From Collimonas arenae (GTDB lineage: Bacteria; Pseudomonadota; Gammaproteobacteria; Burkholderiales; Burkholderiaceae_D), in NCBI RefSeq assembly GCF_000786695.1, contig NZ_CP009962.1, positions 434,001-498,000 of the forward strand: a DNA stretch of 64,000 nt, in the 5' to 3' direction. This document shows, piece after piece, positions 40,827 through 52,112 of this stretch (position 1 is its first letter; each line of letters starts with the position of its first letter). The position numbers and the translations under genes were made by a program. Under the pieces are notes generated by a model. The model saw only the letters and a list, made by a program, of their open reading frames with translations, did not search any database and had not been told where the DNA came from.

Positions 40827-41297
40827 ATGCCACGTCGTCGTGAAGTTCCCAAGCGGGAGATTCTGCCGGATCCAAAATTCGGTAATGTAGATGTTGCGAA
40901 GTTCGTCAACGTCCTGATGTTGTCCGGTAAGAAATCGGTCGCAGAAAACATCATTTACGGTGCCTTCGAGCACATTCAAACCAAGTCCGGCAAAGATCCG
41001 CTGGAAGTGTTTGCGCTTGCTATCAGCAACGCAAAGCCACTGGTTGAAGTCAAGTCGCGTCGCGTCGGTGGTGCAAACTACCAGGTGCCAGTTGAAGTTC
41101 GTCCTGTCCGTCGTATGGCGTTGTCGATGCGTTGGTTGCGTGAAGCAGCTAACAAGCGCAGCGAAAAATCGATGCCACAACGCCTGGGCGGCGAACTGAT
41201 GGAAGCCGCAGAAGGCCGCGGCGGCGCAATGAAAAAGCGTGACGAAGTTCACCGTATGGCAGAAGCGAATAAGGCGTTCTCGCACTTCCGCTTCTAA
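40827..41297 (+). CDS. rpsG: 30S ribosomal protein S7
   Basis: A 156-residue S7 from the ATG at 40827 ([20 protein letters not shown]), which follows AAGGA. The earlier start at 40812 adds five unsupported residues. S7 nucleates the 30S head and contacts the E site; in E. coli it represses its operon by binding the rpsL-rpsG gap, here 138 bases long. Confidence 0.97.
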   Translation: MPRRREVPKREILPDPKFGNVDVAKFVNVLMLSGKKSVAENIIYGAFEHIQTKSGKDPLEVFALAISNAKPLVEVKSRRVGGANYQVPVEVRPVRRMALSMRWLREAANKRSEKSMPQRLGGELMEAAEGRGGAMKKRDEVHRMAEANKAFSHFRF

Positions 41298-41419
41298 TAG
41301 ACTGGGCGGCAGGCTCTCTGATGAGCCGCTGTCCGCATCTGAAATTTGTTCGAGCCGAGCGCATATTTTTATCAAAAATGGCGCTCGGTTTCGTGCATTA
41401 AAAGACTTAGGATTAAATC

Positions 41420-43525
41420 ATGGCTCGCAAGACCCCCATTGAGCGCTATCGCAATATCGGTATCTCCGCTCACATCGATGCAGGTAAAACCACGACTACA
41501 GAACGCGTTCTGTTTTATACCGGTGTGAATCACAAAATCGGTGAAGTGCATGATGGCGCAGCCACCATGGACTGGATGGAACAGGAGCAAGAGCGCGGTA
41601 TTACCATTACTTCCGCTGCAACGACCTGCTTCTGGAAGGGTATGGCGGGTAATTTCGCTGAGCACCACATCAACATCATCGACACACCGGGTCACGTTGA
41701 CTTCACGATTGAAGTTGAGCGCTCGATGCGTGTTCTGGATGGCGCCTGCATGGTTTACTGTGCAGTCGGCGGCGTTCAGCCACAATCGGAAACAGTTTGG
41801 CGTCAAGCTAACAAGTACAAGGTTCCACGCCTGGCGTTCGTCAACAAGATGGATCGTACCGGCGCGAACTTCTTCAAGGTTTTCGAGCAGATGAAGGCTC
41901 GCCTGAAGGCAAATCCAGTGCCAATGCAAGTACCTATCGGCGCTGAAGACAAGTTCGAAGGCGTGATCGACCTGGTCAAGATGAAAGCCATTTACTGGGA
42001 CGATTCGACCCAGGGTATGAAGTTCGACTACCGTGATATTCCTCCTGAATTGGCTGCCGACGCTGCCAAGTGGCGCGAAAACATGGTCGAAGCAGCTGCT
42101 GAAGCATCAGAAGAACTGATGAACAAGTACCTGGAAGAAGGCGACCTGACAGAGGCAGAAATCAAGGCTGCGATCCGTCAACGTACCCTGGCCAGCGAAA
42201 TCGTGCCAATGATGTGCGGTACTGCGTTCAAGAACAAGGGCGTGCAAGCCATGCTGGACGGCGTGATTGAATACCTGCCGTCGCCGGTAGATGTTCCTCC
42301 TGTTCCAGGCCTGGATGAAGATGATGAGCCAATCTCGCGTAAAGCAGAAGATGGCGAAAAGTTCTCCGGTCTGGCGTTCAAGATCGCAACCGATCCGTTC
42401 GTTGGTCAGATCTGCTTCATGCGCTGCTATTCGGGTACCCTGAACTCGGGCGATACCGTCTTGAATTCGATCAAGGGCAAGAAAGAGCGTATTGGCCGTA
42501 TCGTGCAGATGCACGCCAACCAGCGCGAAGAAATCAAGGAAATTCTGGCCGGTGACATCGCTGCACTGATCGGGATGAAAGATACAACAACAGGCGACAC
42601 ATTGTGCGACGCCAATGCATTCATCATCCTGGAACGCATGGTGTTCCCAGAGCCGGTGATTTCGCAGGCTGTCGAGCCTAAGACTAAGGCTGACCAGGAA
42701 AAAATGGGCTTGGCGTTGAACCGCCTGGCACAAGAAGATCCTTCGTTCCGCGTGCGTACTGACGAAGAATCGGGTCAAACCATCATCGCCGGTATGGGCG
42801 AGTTGCATCTGGATATTATCGTCGACCGTATGAAGCGTGAATTCAACGTGGAAGCGACCGTCGGTAAGCCACAAGTTGCGTATCGTGAAACGATCCGCAA
42901 GACTTGCGAAGAAATCGAAGGCAAGTTCGTCAAGCAATCGGGTGGTCGTGGTCAATACGGTCACGTGGTTCTGAAGATCGAACCCCAAGAGCCAGGCAAG
43001 GGCTTTGAGTTCGTTGACGCGATCAAGGGCGGTACCGTTCCACGCGAATACATCCCTGCAGTAGAAAAGGGTGTCCGTGAAACATTGAACACCGGTGTCC
43101 TGGCAGGCTACCCAGTGGTAGACGTCAAGGTAACCCTGTTCTTCGGTTCTTACCATGACGTTGACTCGAACGAAAATGCGTTCCGCATGGCTGCTTCGAT
43201 GGCGTTCAAGGACGGCTGCCGTAAAGCCAGCCCGGTTATTCTGGAGCCAATGATGGCTGTTGAAGTTGAAACTCCGGAAGACTACGCTGGTACTGTGATG
43301 GGCGATCTGTCGTCGCGTCGCGGTATGGTTCAAGGCATGGACGAAATTGCCGGTGGTGGCGGCAAGATCATCAAGGCCGAAGTACCTCTGTCAGAAATGT
43401 TCGGTTACTCGACTTCGTTGCGTTCGGCTACACAAGGCCGTGCAACTTACTCGATGGAATTCAAGCATTACTCGGAAGCGCCTAAGAACGTTATCGATGC
43501 AATCGTAACGTCCAAGGCTAAGTAA
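41420..43525 (+). CDS. fusA: Elongation factor G
   Basis: A 701-residue EF-G. G motifs [17 protein letters not shown] and NKMDRTGAN, switch region [11 protein letters not shown], domains III to V including RGQYGHV and [12 protein letters not shown], ending [11 protein letters not shown]. It drives translocation and, with ribosome recycling factor, recycling. The ATG follows TTAGGA. It belongs to the str operon between rpsG and the second tuf. Confidence 0.98.
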   Translation: MARKTPIERYRNIGISAHIDAGKTTTTERVLFYTGVNHKIGEVHDGAATMDWMEQEQERGITITSAATTCFWKGMAGNFAEHHINIIDTPGHVDFTIEVERSMRVLDGACMVYCAVGGVQPQSETVWRQANKYKVPRLAFVNKMDRTGANFFKVFEQMKARLKANPVPMQVPIGAEDKFEGVIDLVKMKAIYWDDSTQGMKFDYRDIPPELAADAAKWRENMVEAAAEASEELMNKYLEEGDLTEAEIKAAIRQRTLASEIVPMMCGTAFKNKGVQAMLDGVIEYLPSPVDVPPVPGLDEDDEPISRKAEDGEKFSGLAFKIATDPFVGQICFMRCYSGTLNSGDTVLNSIKGKKERIGRIVQMHANQREEIKEILAGDIAALIGMKDTTTGDTLCDANAFIILERMVFPEPVISQAVEPKTKADQEKMGLALNRLAQEDPSFRVRTDEESGQTIIAGMGELHLDIIVDRMKREFNVEATVGKPQVAYRETIRKTCEEIEGKFVKQSGGRGQYGHVVLKIEPQEPGKGFEFVDAIKGGTVPREYIPAVEKGVRETLNTGVLAGYPVVDVKVTLFFGSYHDVDSNENAFRMAASMAFKDGCRKASPVILEPMMAVEVETPEDYAGTVMGDLSSRRGMVQGMDEIAGGGGKIIKAEVPLSEMFGYSTSLRSATQGRATYSMEFKHYSEAPKNVIDAIVTSKAK

Positions 43526-43624
43526 TCAGGCAGTTGGCCCTTGTCTGTTCCACAAGAACGGATGAGGGCTAAAAATGTATAAATCATTGTTTAACGACAT
43601 CGTTCTTTTTGAAGGAAGAATAAA

Positions 43625-44821
43625 ATGGCAAAAGGTAAATTCGAGCGGACCAAGCCGCACGTCAACGTCGGCACTATCGGCCACGTCGACCACGGCAAGA
43701 CCACGCTGACAGCAGCGATCGCGACAGTATTGTCGAAGAAATTTGGCGGCGAAGCCAAAGCGTACGATCAGATTGACGCAGCGCCAGAAGAAAAAGCGCG
43801 CGGCATCACGATCAACACTGCACACGTTGAATACGAAACTGCCAACCGCCACTACGCGCACGTTGACTGCCCAGGCCATGCTGACTATGTGAAAAACATG
43901 ATCACCGGTGCGGCACAGATGGACGGTGCGATCCTGGTATGTTCGGCAGCTGACGGCCCAATGCCACAGACCCGTGAGCACATCCTGTTGTCGCGTCAGG
44001 TTGGCGTGCCATACATCATCGTGTTCCTGAACAAAGCGGACATGGTCGACGACGAAGAGTTGCTCGAGCTGGTTGAAATGGAAGTGCGCGAACTGCTGAC
44101 CAAGTATGATTTCCCAGGCGACGACCTGCCAATCATCAAGGGTTCGGCGAAGCTGGCTCTGGAAGGCGACACTGGCCCATTGGGCGAGCAAGCGATCATG
44201 GCTCTGGCTGAAGCGCTGGATACCTACATCCCGACACCGGAGCGTGCTGTTGACGGTCATTTCCTGTTGCCAGTGGAAGACGTGTTCTCGATCTCGGGTC
44301 GCGGTACTGTTGTAACCGGCCGTATCGAGCGTGGTATCGTCAAGGTTGGCGAAGCACTGCAAATCGTTGGTATCCGTGATACACAAGATACAACATGTAC
44401 TGGCGTTGAAATGTTCCGCAAGCTGCTGGACCAAGGTCAGGCAGGCGACAACGTTGGTGTGTTGTTGCGCGGTACCAAGCGTGAAGACGTGGAGCGGGGC
44501 CAAGTATTGGCCAAGCCGAACTCGATCAAGCCACACAAGCATTTCACTGGCGAGATCTATGTTCTGTCGAAAGACGAAGGCGGCCGTCATACTCCTTTCT
44601 TCAACAACTATCGTCCACAGTTCTACTTCCGTACAACGGACGTGACTGGTTCGATCGAGTTGCCGAAGGATAAAGAAATGGTGATGCCAGGCGATAACGT
44701 GTCGATCACAGTAATGCTGATCAACCCGATCGCGATGGAAGAAGGTCTGCGTTTCGCGATCCGCGAAGGTGGCCGTACTGTTGGTGCAGGTGTTGTTGCC
44801 AAGATCCTGCCTGACGCGTAA
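43625..44821 (+). CDS. tuf: Elongation factor Tu (second copy)
   Basis: Encodes the same protein as the tuf gene at 24120. Small silent differences are seen (for example the second and third codons AAA-GGT against AAA-GGC, and CCC against ACT-type wobble changes). It lies between fusA and rpsJ, the usual position of tufA in the str operon. The ATG follows GAAGGAAG. Near-identity over 1.2 kb suggests ongoing gene conversion. Confidence 0.98.
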   Translation: MAKGKFERTKPHVNVGTIGHVDHGKTTLTAAIATVLSKKFGGEAKAYDQIDAAPEEKARGITINTAHVEYETANRHYAHVDCPGHADYVKNMITGAAQMDGAILVCSAADGPMPQTREHILLSRQVGVPYIIVFLNKADMVDDEELLELVEMEVRELLTKYDFPGDDLPIIKGSAKLALEGDTGPLGEQAIMALAEALDTYIPTPERAVDGHFLLPVEDVFSISGRGTVVTGRIERGIVKVGEALQIVGIRDTQDTTCTGVEMFRKLLDQGQAGDNVGVLLRGTKREDVERGQVLAKPNSIKPHKHFTGEIYVLSKDEGGRHTPFFNNYRPQFYFRTTDVTGSIELPKDKEMVMPGDNVSITVMLINPIAMEEGLRFAIREGGRTVGAGVVAKILPDA

Positions 44822-44938
44822 TAGCAGTCTGTAGTACGTTTTACGATTGGCCGGCCGCTTCGGTGGCTGGCTAATATGTCAATGTAACAATATGCCGTGG
44901 GTGGTTGTCATTCACGGTTCGTTCTTTTAAGGAAAATC

Positions 44939-45256
44939 ATGTCAGCTCCTAATCAAAAAATCCGCATCCGCCTGAAAGCATTCGATTACAAACTGATCGA
45001 CCAGTCGGCTCAGGAAATCGTTGATACAGCCAAGCGCACCGGCGCGGTTGTCAAGGGTCCAGTACCACTGCCAACACGTATCCAGCGTTTTGACGTTCTG
45101 CGTTCGCCGCACGTCAACAAGACATCGCGCGACCAGTTTGAAATCCGTACGCACCAACGCCTGATGGACATCGTCGACCCAACCGACAAGACTGTCGATG
45201 CGTTGATGAAGCTGGACTTGCCAGCTGGCGTAGACGTAGAAATCAAGCTGCAGTAA
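44939..45256 (+). CDS. rpsJ: 30S ribosomal protein S10
   Basis: A 105-residue S10 (NusE) from the ATG at 44939, after AAGGA; an upstream start at 44897 has no support. [21 protein letters not shown] and [21 protein letters not shown] are typical. Besides the 30S head it acts with NusB and NusG in antitermination. It follows tuf rather than leading the S10 operon; a terminator-like hairpin and a promoter separate it from rplC. Confidence 0.97.
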   Translation: MSAPNQKIRIRLKAFDYKLIDQSAQEIVDTAKRTGAVVKGPVPLPTRIQRFDVLRSPHVNKTSRDQFEIRTHQRLMDIVDPTDKTVDALMKLDLPAGVDVEIKLQ

Positions 45257-45272
45257 TAAATTCACAATAATT

Positions 45273-45327
45273 GAGGGCGGACTTCAGGCGTCGCGGCAGC
45301 GCGGCAAATGGTCTGCCCTTAGTTTTT
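45273..45327 (+). terminator. Terminator-like hairpin after rpsJ
   Basis: AGGGCGGAC (45274-45282) pairs with GTCTGCCCT (45311-45319, one G-U), with an inner GC-rich loop, followed by tagttttt. It would end the str/rpsJ transcript. Confidence 0.75.
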
Positions 45328-45387
45328 GGGAGTGTTGTAAATCAGCTCTAACCGGCGGATGTTTGACATACCACGACAAAGATGGTC

Positions 45388-45416
45388 TTGCAAATAAAAA
45401 TTTACGCGGTTATACT
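45388..45416 (+). promoter_or_regulatory. Promoter for the rplC-rpsQ (S10) block
   Basis: -35 TTGCAA (45388-45393) and -10 TATACT (45411-45416), 17-base spacing; transcription would begin near 45423 with a leader of about 100 bases. The leader contains a CCCGCC/GGCGGG hairpin just before the rplC ribosome binding site, a possible place for ribosomal-protein feedback. Confidence 0.75.
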
Positions 45417-45523
45417 GATCGGCTTCGGTGCGATTGCCGACGGATTTCGTCTATGCAGTCGTGCTTATTTTAGTTGTACAAACATCAGCCCCGCCCAATC
45501 GTAGGCGGGAATGGAGAAAAACA

Positions 45524-46180
45524 ATGAGCTTAGGCCTTGTTGGTCGCAAGGTTGGCATGATGCGCATCTTCACGGAAGATGGGGATTCGATCCCTGTTAC
45601 CGTAGTCGACGTGTCGAACAACCGCGTGACCCAAATCAAAACGCCTGAAACAGACGGTTATACCGCTGTTCAAGTTGCATTCGGTCAGCGTCGCGCTTCA
45701 CGCGTGACTAAAGCTGCTGCTGGTCACTACGCCAAAGCTGGCGTCGAGGCTGGTACCATCCTCAGAGAATTCCGCATTGACTCAACCAAGGCTTCCGAGC
45801 TGAAGGCTGGCGACGTTATCGCTGCAAGCCTGTTCGAAGCTGGTCAAAAGGTTGACGTTCAAGGTGTCTCGATCGGTAAGGGTTACGCTGGTACTATCAA
45901 GCGTCACAACTTCTCGTCCGGTCGCGCTACCCACGGTAACTCCCGTTCGCATAATGTTCCAGGTTCCATCGGTATGGCGCAGGATCCAGGTCGCGTTTTC
46001 CCTGGTAAGCGCATGACCGGTCACATGGGTGACGTTACTGTAACCACGCAAAACCTCGAAATCGCACGTGTTGATGCTGAGCGCCAACTGTTGCTGGTCA
46101 AGGGTGCGGTTCCAGGTGCAAAGAACGGCCAAGTTGTGGTCAGCCCTGCGATCAAAATCAAAGCTAAGAAGGGAGCCTAA
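45524..46180 (+). CDS. rplC: 50S ribosomal protein L3
   Basis: A 218-residue L3 from the ATG at 45524 ([20 protein letters not shown]), after ATGGAGAAA; an earlier in-frame start at 45428 lies in the leader. The conserved core [19 protein letters not shown] and GKRMTGHMG, containing the Gln methylated in E. coli ([13 protein letters not shown] region), is present. First gene of the block. Confidence 0.97.
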   Translation: MSLGLVGRKVGMMRIFTEDGDSIPVTVVDVSNNRVTQIKTPETDGYTAVQVAFGQRRASRVTKAAAGHYAKAGVEAGTILREFRIDSTKASELKAGDVIAASLFEAGQKVDVQGVSIGKGYAGTIKRHNFSSGRATHGNSRSHNVPGSIGMAQDPGRVFPGKRMTGHMGDVTVTTQNLEIARVDAERQLLLVKGAVPGAKNGQVVVSPAIKIKAKKGA

Positions 46181-46183
46181 TTC

Positions 46184-46804
46184 ATGGAACTCAAGCTCCT
46201 GAATGACCAAGGTCAAGCTGCTTCGAACGTTGCTGCACCGGATACCATTTTCGGTCGCGACTACAATGAAGCTCTGATTCACCAGGTCGTAGTTGCTTAC
46301 CAGGCTAACGCTCGCAGCGGTAACCGTAAGCAAAAAGACCGTGAAGAAGTTCATCACACGACTAAAAAGCCATGGCGCCAAAAGGGTACTGGCCGCGCTC
46401 GTGCCGGTATGTCGTCTTCGCCACTGTGGCGCGGCGGTGGTCGGATTTTCCCGAACTCGCCTGATGAAAACTTCACGCACAAAGTAAACAAGAAGATGTA
46501 TCGCGCAGGTCTCTGCTCGATTCTGTCGCAGTTGGCACGCGAAGGTCGTTTGTCGGTCGTCGAGAATTTCTCGGTCGAAGCGCCAAAGACTAAGTTGCTG
46601 TCGCAAAAACTGAAGAGCATGGGTTTGGAATCCGTATTGGTGATCACCGACAATCTGGAAGAAAACCTGCTGTTGGCGTCGCGTAACCTGCCAGGCTTCC
46701 TGGTATGCGAGCCACGTCATGCTGATCCAGTATCGCTTGTGTTCTACAAGAAGATCCTGATCACCAAGGCGGCTTTGGCGAAGATCGAGGAGATGCTGGC
46801 ATGA
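46184..46804 (+). CDS. rplD: 50S ribosomal protein L4
   Basis: A 206-residue L4 ([16 protein letters not shown]). The extended tunnel-lining loop contains [26 protein letters not shown]. In E. coli L4 also represses the S10 operon at its leader. It begins 3 bases after rplC and overlaps rplW by four bases (ATGA). Confidence 0.97.
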   Translation: MELKLLNDQGQAASNVAAPDTIFGRDYNEALIHQVVVAYQANARSGNRKQKDREEVHHTTKKPWRQKGTGRARAGMSSSPLWRGGGRIFPNSPDENFTHKVNKKMYRAGLCSILSQLAREGRLSVVENFSVEAPKTKLLSQKLKSMGLESVLVITDNLEENLLLASRNLPGFLVCEPRHADPVSLVFYKKILITKAALAKIEEMLA

Positions 46805-47115
46805 ACGCAATTAAACATAGCGAAGAACGCTTGATGAAAGTGTTGCTGGCGCCGGTGATTTCCGAAAAGGCAACGATGGTTGCGGAGAAGAACGAGCAAG
46901 TCGTTTTCCGTATCGCACCAGACGCTACCAAGCTGGAAGTCAAGGCTGCTGTCGAGCTGCTCTTCAAAGTTCAGGTTGAGTCGGTACAAGTTGCCAATCG
47001 CCAGGGTAAGCAAAAGCGTAGCGGCAAGTCGATGGGCCGCCGCAACCATACCCGCCGCGCATTCGTATGCTTGAAGCCGGGTCAAGAGATCAACTTCACC
47101 GAGGAGGCTAAATAA
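46801..47115 (+). CDS. rplW: 50S ribosomal protein L23
   Basis: A 104-residue L23 with [24 protein letters not shown] and the rRNA-binding loop [19 protein letters not shown]. Located at the exit tunnel, where it contacts trigger factor and SRP. It overlaps rplD by four bases, and its stop overlaps the rplB ATG by one base (TAATG). Confidence 0.97.
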   Translation: MNAIKHSEERLMKVLLAPVISEKATMVAEKNEQVVFRIAPDATKLEVKAAVELLFKVQVESVQVANRQGKQKRSGKSMGRRNHTRRAFVCLKPGQEINFTEEAK

Positions 47116-47942
47116 TGGCACTCGTTAAAGTTAAACCAACCTCGCCGGGCCGTCGTGGCATGGTCAAGGTCGTTAATCCCGACCTGTACAAAGGCCGTCC
47201 ATTTGCTGCCCTGGTTGAGAAGAAGTCGAAAACAGCTGGTCGTAACAACAATGGTCATATCACTACTCGCCACATCGGCGGTGGTCATAAGCAACATTAC
47301 CGTCTGATCGACTTCAAGCGCACCAAAGATGGTATTCCTGCGAAAGTGGAACGTATCGAATACGATCCAAACCGTACAGCGAATATCGCTCTGTTGTGCT
47401 ACGCCGACGGCGAACGTCACTACATCATTGCCACCAAGGGCATGGCTGTAGGTGACCAGGTAATGAGCGGCTCGGAAGCGCCGATCAAATCCGGTAACTG
47501 CTTGCCAATCCGTAACATTCCGGTTGGTACGATTCTGCATTGCGTCGAAATGCTGCCAGGTAAAGGTGCCCAAATGGCACGTACAGCCGGCGCCGGCGTA
47601 GTGTTGATGGCTCGTGAAGGTACTTACGCTCAAATTCGTTTACGCTCCGGTGAAGTTCGCCGCGTGCACATCGAATGCCGCGCTACCGTAGGTGAAGTCG
47701 GCAATGCCGAACACAGCCTGCGCAAGATCGGTAAAGCGGGTGCGATGCGTTGGCGTGGTGTTCGTCCTACCGTTCGCGGTGTGGTCATGAACCCGGTTGA
47801 CCATCCTCACGGTGGTGGTGAAGGTAAGACCGCAGCTGGTCGTCATCCAGTTTCGCCATGGGGTCAACAGACTAAGGGTAAGAAGACACGCAGCAACAAG
47901 CGTACTACTTCCATGATCGTCTCGCGCCGTGGCAAGAAATAA
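47115..47942 (+). CDS. rplB: 50S ribosomal protein L2
   Basis: A 275-residue L2 ([19 protein letters not shown]). It has the signature [23 protein letters not shown] containing the peptidyl-transferase-associated His, and the basic C-terminal tail [18 protein letters not shown]. It is required for subunit association and catalysis. Coupled to rplW by a one-base overlap. Confidence 0.98.
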   Translation: MALVKVKPTSPGRRGMVKVVNPDLYKGRPFAALVEKKSKTAGRNNNGHITTRHIGGGHKQHYRLIDFKRTKDGIPAKVERIEYDPNRTANIALLCYADGERHYIIATKGMAVGDQVMSGSEAPIKSGNCLPIRNIPVGTILHCVEMLPGKGAQMARTAGAGVVLMAREGTYAQIRLRSGEVRRVHIECRATVGEVGNAEHSLRKIGKAGAMRWRGVRPTVRGVVMNPVDHPHGGGEGKTAAGRHPVSPWGQQTKGKKTRSNKRTTSMIVSRRGKK

Positions 47943-47952
47943 GGGGTAACAC

Positions 47953-48228
47953 ATGACACGTTCATTGAAAAAAGGGCCGTTCTGCGACGCCCATCTGGTG
48001 AAAAAAGTCGAAACTGCACAAGCAGTCAAAGACAAGAAGCCAATCAAGACTTGGTCCCGTCGCTCGACCATCATGCCGGATTTTATCGGTCTGACGATTG
48101 CTGTGCATAACGGCAAGCAACACGTCCCGGTATATGTGTCCGAGAACATGGTTGGTCACAAGCTCGGCGAATTCGCGCTGACCCGTACGTTCAAGGGTCA
48201 TGCTGCTGATAAGAAGGCTAAGAAATAA
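47953..48228 (+). CDS. rpsS: 30S ribosomal protein S19
   Basis: A 91-residue S19 ([20 protein letters not shown]) with the conserved [23 protein letters not shown] and [15 protein letters not shown]. It binds 16S rRNA in the head with S13. Ten bases separate it from rplB. Confidence 0.97.
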   Translation: MTRSLKKGPFCDAHLVKKVETAQAVKDKKPIKTWSRRSTIMPDFIGLTIAVHNGKQHVPVYVSENMVGHKLGEFALTRTFKGHAADKKAKK

Positions 48229-48237
48229 GGTCCGATG

Positions 48238-48567
48238 ATGGAAACTAAAGCTACCCTCCGCGGCGTGCGTCTGTCGGCCCAAAAGGGCCGTCTGGTCGCC
48301 GACCTGATTCGCGGCAAAAAAATTGATCACGCGCTAAACATCCTGACTTTCAGTCCGAAGAAAGGTGCAGCCATCATCAAGCGTGTTCTGGAATCCGCAA
48401 TTGCGAATGCAGAACACAATGACGGTGCTGACATCGACGAACTGAAAGTTACGACGATTTACGTGGAAAAAGGTTCGGTCCTGAAGCGCTTCACAGCGCG
48501 TGCAAAAGGCCGTGGTGATCGTATCTCGAAGCAATCCTGTCACATTTACGTGACTGTCGGAAACTAA
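48238..48567 (+). CDS. rplV: 50S ribosomal protein L22
   Basis: A 109-residue L22 starting [26 protein letters not shown]. Two ATGs lie in tandem (48235 and 48238); the second is 7 bases from AAGG and is preferred. The beta-hairpin that lines the exit tunnel ([21 protein letters not shown]) is intact, with no macrolide-resistance type change obvious. Confidence 0.96.
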   Translation: METKATLRGVRLSAQKGRLVADLIRGKKIDHALNILTFSPKKGAAIIKRVLESAIANAEHNDGADIDELKVTTIYVEKGSVLKRFTARAKGRGDRISKQSCHIYVTVGN

Positions 48568-48576
48568 GGAGTCACG

Positions 48577-49413
48577 ATGGGACAGAAGATTCATCCAACC
48601 GGTTTTCGCCTTGCGGTTACACGTAACTGGGGATCCCGCTGGTATGCAGGCAATAGCAATTTTGCCCAAATGCTCGGCGAAGATCTGAAAGTTCGCGCTT
48701 TCCTCAAGAAAAAACTGAAGAACGCATCGGTCGGCCGCGTTGTTATCGAGCGTCCTGCAAAGAACGCACGCATCACGATTTACAGCTCGCGTCCTGGTGT
48801 TGTTATTGGTAAAAAAGGCGAGGACATCGAAGTACTGAAGTCCGCGCTGACTAAGCTGATGGGTGTGCCGGTTCACGTTAATATCGAAGAAATTCGTAAA
48901 CCTGAAATCGACGCACAACTGATCGCTGACTCGATCGCGCAACAGCTCGAAAAACGCATCATGTTCCGCCGCGCGATGAAACGTGCGATGCAGAACGCAA
49001 TGCGTCTGGGCGCGCAAGGGATCAAGATCATGTCGTCCGGTCGTTTGAATGGTATCGAAATCGCCCGTACCGAATGGTACCGCGAAGGTCGCGTACCACT
49101 TCATACACTGCGCGCTGACATCGACTACGGTTTCGGCGAAGCTGAAACCACGTACGGCATTATCGGCATCAAAGTCTGGGTTTACAAGGGTGATCGTCTG
49201 GCTAACGGCGATGCGCCGGTAATCGACGTACCTAACGACGATGACAAGAAACGCCGTGGTCCACGTCGCGATGATGGCAAGCCAGCCGGTCGTCCACGTG
49301 CTAAAACTACAACGGCAGGTCCAGGTGCGCCAGCTGCGCGTCCAGCCCGTGCCAAGAAGCCGGATGGCGCTGCTGAAGGTGTTGCTGCACCGGCTGAGAA
49401 AGCAGGAGAATAA
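48577..49413 (+). CDS. rpsC: 30S ribosomal protein S3
   Basis: A 278-residue S3 ([20 protein letters not shown]). KH domain with [14 protein letters not shown]; the C-terminal domain ends near IDVPNDD. A further 50-residue tail rich in Lys, Arg, Ala and Pro follows, which makes it longer than E. coli S3 (233) but is common in betaproteobacteria. It lines the mRNA entry tunnel. Confidence 0.97.
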   Translation: MGQKIHPTGFRLAVTRNWGSRWYAGNSNFAQMLGEDLKVRAFLKKKLKNASVGRVVIERPAKNARITIYSSRPGVVIGKKGEDIEVLKSALTKLMGVPVHVNIEEIRKPEIDAQLIADSIAQQLEKRIMFRRAMKRAMQNAMRLGAQGIKIMSSGRLNGIEIARTEWYREGRVPLHTLRADIDYGFGEAETTYGIIGIKVWVYKGDRLANGDAPVIDVPNDDDKKRRGPRRDDGKPAGRPRAKTTTAGPGAPAARPARAKKPDGAAEGVAAPAEKAGE

Positions 49414-49415
49414 TC

Positions 49416-49835
49416 ATGCTGCAACCAGCACGCAGAAAATATCGTAAAGAGCAAAAGGGCCGCAACAAGGGCATTTCGCATTCGCGCGGTACCGCCGTGT
49501 CGTTTGGCGAATTTGGCTTGAAGGCGATTGGCCGCGGTCGTATCACCGCGCGTCAAATCGAGGCAGCTCGTCGCGCAATGACCCGTCACATCAAACGGGG
49601 TGGTCGTATCTGGATTCGTATTTTCCCCGATAAGCCAATTTCGCAAAAACCTGCCGAAGTCCGTATGGGTAACGGTAAGGGTAATCCCGAGTACTACGTG
49701 GCTGAAATCCAGCCAGGTAAAATGCTGTACGAGATGGATGGCGTCGACGAAACTCTGGCGCGCGAAGCATTCCGTTTGGCTGCAGCTAAATTGCCGTTGT
49801 TGACCACGTTCGTCGTGCGTCAAATCGGCCAATAA
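49416..49835 (+). CDS. rplP: 50S ribosomal protein L16
   Basis: A 139-residue L16 ([19 protein letters not shown]). It contains [27 protein letters not shown] and [25 protein letters not shown]; the Arg in the latter loop region is the hydroxylation target in E. coli. It helps position A-site tRNA. Two bases follow the rpsC stop. Confidence 0.97.
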   Translation: MLQPARRKYRKEQKGRNKGISHSRGTAVSFGEFGLKAIGRGRITARQIEAARRAMTRHIKRGGRIWIRIFPDKPISQKPAEVRMGNGKGNPEYYVAEIQPGKMLYEMDGVDETLAREAFRLAAAKLPLLTTFVVRQIGQ

Positions 49836-49847
49836 TTGGAGTTAAAC

Positions 49848-50039
49848 ATGAAAGCATCAGAACTCCGCGACAAAGATCAAGCGGCCTTGACCAAAGAGCT
49901 GAACGAATTGCTGAAGGCGCAGTTTAGCCTTCGCATGCAAATCGCTACTCAGCAATTGAGCAATACGTCGCAATTGAAGAAAGTTCGTCGCGATATAGCA
50001 CGGGTCAAGACCGTGATCAATTCGAAGGGCGCCCTGTAA
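49848..50039 (+). CDS. rpmC: 50S ribosomal protein L29
   Basis: A 63-residue L29 from the ATG at 49848 ([25 protein letters not shown]), after TTGGAG; the earlier frame start at 49836 lies within that site. It is a two-helix protein at the tunnel exit. Its stop overlaps the rpsQ ATG by one base. Confidence 0.96.
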   Translation: MKASELRDKDQAALTKELNELLKAQFSLRMQIATQQLSNTSQLKKVRRDIARVKTVINSKGAL

Positions 50040-50311
50040 TGAACGATCAAGTGAAACAAGCGCTCAAGCGCACGCTGGTTGGTAAAGTTGTGTCCGATAA
50101 AATGGACAAGACTGTTACCGTCCTGATCGAACGCCACGTCAAGCATCCTCTGTATGGCAAAATCATCGTGCGTACTAACAAGTACCATGCACATGACGAA
50201 ACCAACCAGGCCAAGGAAGGTGACGTTGTCGAGATCCAAGAAGGACGTCCAATCTCCAAGACTAAAGCTTGGAGCGTGACACGTGTGGTACAAGTGGCAC
50301 AAGTCCTGTAA
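50039..50311 (+). CDS. rpsQ: 30S ribosomal protein S17
   Basis: A 90-residue S17 ([42 protein letters not shown]), an OB-fold primary 16S rRNA binder. Last gene of the S10 block; a 235-base gap with a hairpin follows. Confidence 0.97.
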   Translation: MNDQVKQALKRTLVGKVVSDKMDKTVTVLIERHVKHPLYGKIIVRTNKYHAHDETNQAKEGDVVEIQEGRPISKTKAWSVTRVVQVAQVL

Positions 50312-50320
50312 TTATTTGTT

Positions 50321-50359
50321 GCGAGCCAAGCATTTTGATGTAATAATGCTTGGCTTCGC
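50321..50359 (+). terminator. Long hairpin at the S10/spc junction
   Basis: AGCCAAGCATT pairs with AATGCTTGGCT, extended by gcg/cgc on the outside, right after rpsQ. No U-tract follows, so it may be an attenuator or processing site at the boundary. No convincing promoter was found in the remaining 50360-50546. Confidence 0.55.
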
Positions 50360-50546
50360 TCATGTTGGCTTCCAGCAGGGGCGATACAGAAAAATTAGCA
50401 CCACCCGCAGTAAATTTTTGTACTAGCAAGAAGTTTTGGAAGTCGTCCACCTAAGCAGTGCGCTCAGCAGAGTTGCCCTGACAGGACCAAGACTGACCGT
50501 AAATCCGCATCGTGCGGCAGCGAGTTAAGTTGGGAAAGAAAATATT

Positions 50547-50915
50547 ATGATTCAAACGGAAAGCCGGCTCGAAGTAGCCGACAACACTGGTGCACGCGAA
50601 GTTATGTGTATCAAAGTTCTGGGTGGTTCCAAGCGTCGCTATGCCAGCATTGGTGATGTGATCAAGGTTACCGTCAAAGTGGCAGCGCCACGTGGTCGCG
50701 TCAAGAAAGGCGAGATTTATAACGCCGTTGTCGTACGGACCGCTAAAGGTGTTCGTCGTCAAGATGGTTCGTTGGTCAAGTTCGATGGTAATGCAGCAGT
50801 GCTGCTGAACGCGAAGCTTGAGCCAATTGGTACGCGTATTTTTGGACCAGTCACTCGTGAACTGCGCACTGAGCGCTTCATGAAGATTGTGTCGCTCGCG
50901 CCTGAAGTGCTGTAA
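50547..50915 (+). CDS. rplN: 50S ribosomal protein L14
   Basis: A 122-residue L14 ([33 protein letters not shown]) ending [19 protein letters not shown]. It lies at the subunit interface. First gene of the spc block; the ATG follows gggaaag. Nine bases separate it from rplX. Confidence 0.98.
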   Translation: MIQTESRLEVADNTGAREVMCIKVLGGSKRRYASIGDVIKVTVKVAAPRGRVKKGEIYNAVVVRTAKGVRRQDGSLVKFDGNAAVLLNAKLEPIGTRIFGPVTRELRTERFMKIVSLAPEVL

Positions 50916-50924
50916 GGAGTCGAG

Positions 50925-51239
50925 ATGGATAAGATTCGGAAAAGCGACGAGGTAATCGTCCTGACTGGTAAAGACAAGGGCAAGCGCGGTGTTGTTAAGC
51001 AACGCGTTGATGCTAATCACGTCGTCGTAGAGGGTGTCAACGTTGCTAAAAAAGCGACCAAGCCAAACCCGATGACTGGTGTAACTGGTGGCATCATTGA
51101 CAAGCTGATGCCAATTCACGTGTCAAATGTTGCGTTGTTCAATGCAGCAACTGGCAAGGCAGATCGCGTTGGTTTTAAAGATGTGGACGGCAAGAAAGTC
51201 CGCGTTTTCAAGTCCAGTGGCGAAGTTGTTAAGGTTTAA
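50925..51239 (+). CDS. rplX: 50S ribosomal protein L24
   Basis: A 104-residue L24 with the KOW motif near the N-terminus ([23 protein letters not shown]) and [19 protein letters not shown]. It initiates 50S assembly. The ATG follows AAGGAG. Six bases separate it from rplE. Confidence 0.97.
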   Translation: MDKIRKSDEVIVLTGKDKGKRGVVKQRVDANHVVVEGVNVAKKATKPNPMTGVTGGIIDKLMPIHVSNVALFNAATGKADRVGFKDVDGKKVRVFKSSGEVVKV

Positions 51240-51245
51240 GAGATC

Positions 51246-51785
51246 ATGGCCCGTCTCCAAGAATTCTATAAAGATAAAGTCGTTACCGACCTGACAGCGA
51301 AATACGCTTACAAGTCCGTAATGGAAGTGCCGCGCATTCTGAAGATCACCCTGAACATGGGTTTGTCGGAAGCGATTGCGGACAAGAAGATCATTGAGCA
51401 CGCTGTTGGCGATTTGACCAAGATTGCAGGTCAGAAGCCAGTCGTGACCAAGGCACGGAAGGCTATCGCGGGTTTTAAAATCCGTGAAGGCTACCCAATC
51501 GGTTGCATGGTTACGTTGCGTGGCGCTCATATGTACGAGTTTCTGGATCGCCTGATCACTGTCGCGCTGCCGCGCGTTCGTGACTTCCGTGGCGTCTCCG
51601 GTCGTGCATTTGACGGTCGTGGTAACTACAATATCGGTGTGAAAGAGCAGATCATTTTCCCCGAAATTGAATACGACAAGATTGATGTGTTGCGTGGTAT
51701 GAATATCAGTATCACGACGACTGCAAAGACCGACGACGAAGCAAAATCGCTTCTCGCCGCATTTAAATTTCCGTTCAGAAACTGA
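51246..51785 (+). CDS. rplE: 50S ribosomal protein L5
   Basis: A 179-residue L5 ([16 protein letters not shown]). It contains [51 protein letters not shown] and the ending [11 protein letters not shown]. It binds 5S rRNA and contacts P-site tRNA. Confidence 0.98.
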   Translation: MARLQEFYKDKVVTDLTAKYAYKSVMEVPRILKITLNMGLSEAIADKKIIEHAVGDLTKIAGQKPVVTKARKAIAGFKIREGYPIGCMVTLRGAHMYEFLDRLITVALPRVRDFRGVSGRAFDGRGNYNIGVKEQIIFPEIEYDKIDVLRGMNISITTTAKTDDEAKSLLAAFKFPFRN

Positions 51786-51792
51786 GGTTGCC

Positions 51793-52098
51793 ATGGCAAA
51801 ACTGGCACTGATTAACCGTGAGCAAAAGCGCGCTGACCTGGTAAAGAAATACGCCGGTAAGCGTGCCGAGTTAAAGGCAATCATTGATGACCAATCGAAG
51901 TCGGAAGAAGAGCGCTACGAAGCTCGCTTGAAATTGCAAGCGCTGCCACGTAACTCGGCTCCGACCCGTCAACGTAATCGTTGCTCCCTGACTGGTCGTC
52001 CACGTGGCACTTTCCGCAAGTTCGGTCTGGGCCGTATTAAGCTCCGTGAAATCGCCATGCGTGGCGAAATTCCGGGTATGACTAAAGCAAGCTGGTAA
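51793..52098 (+). CDS. rpsN: 30S ribosomal protein S14
   Basis: A 101-residue S14 of the long, zinc-free type ([21 protein letters not shown] ... [21 protein letters not shown] ending TKASW). A single Cys remains where zinc-binding forms have four. It binds the head of the 30S subunit. Confidence 0.97.
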   Translation: MAKLALINREQKRADLVKKYAGKRAELKAIIDDQSKSEEERYEARLKLQALPRNSAPTRQRNRCSLTGRPRGTFRKFGLGRIKLREIAMRGEIPGMTKASW

Positions 52099-52112
52099 TA
52101 GGAGAATATGCA

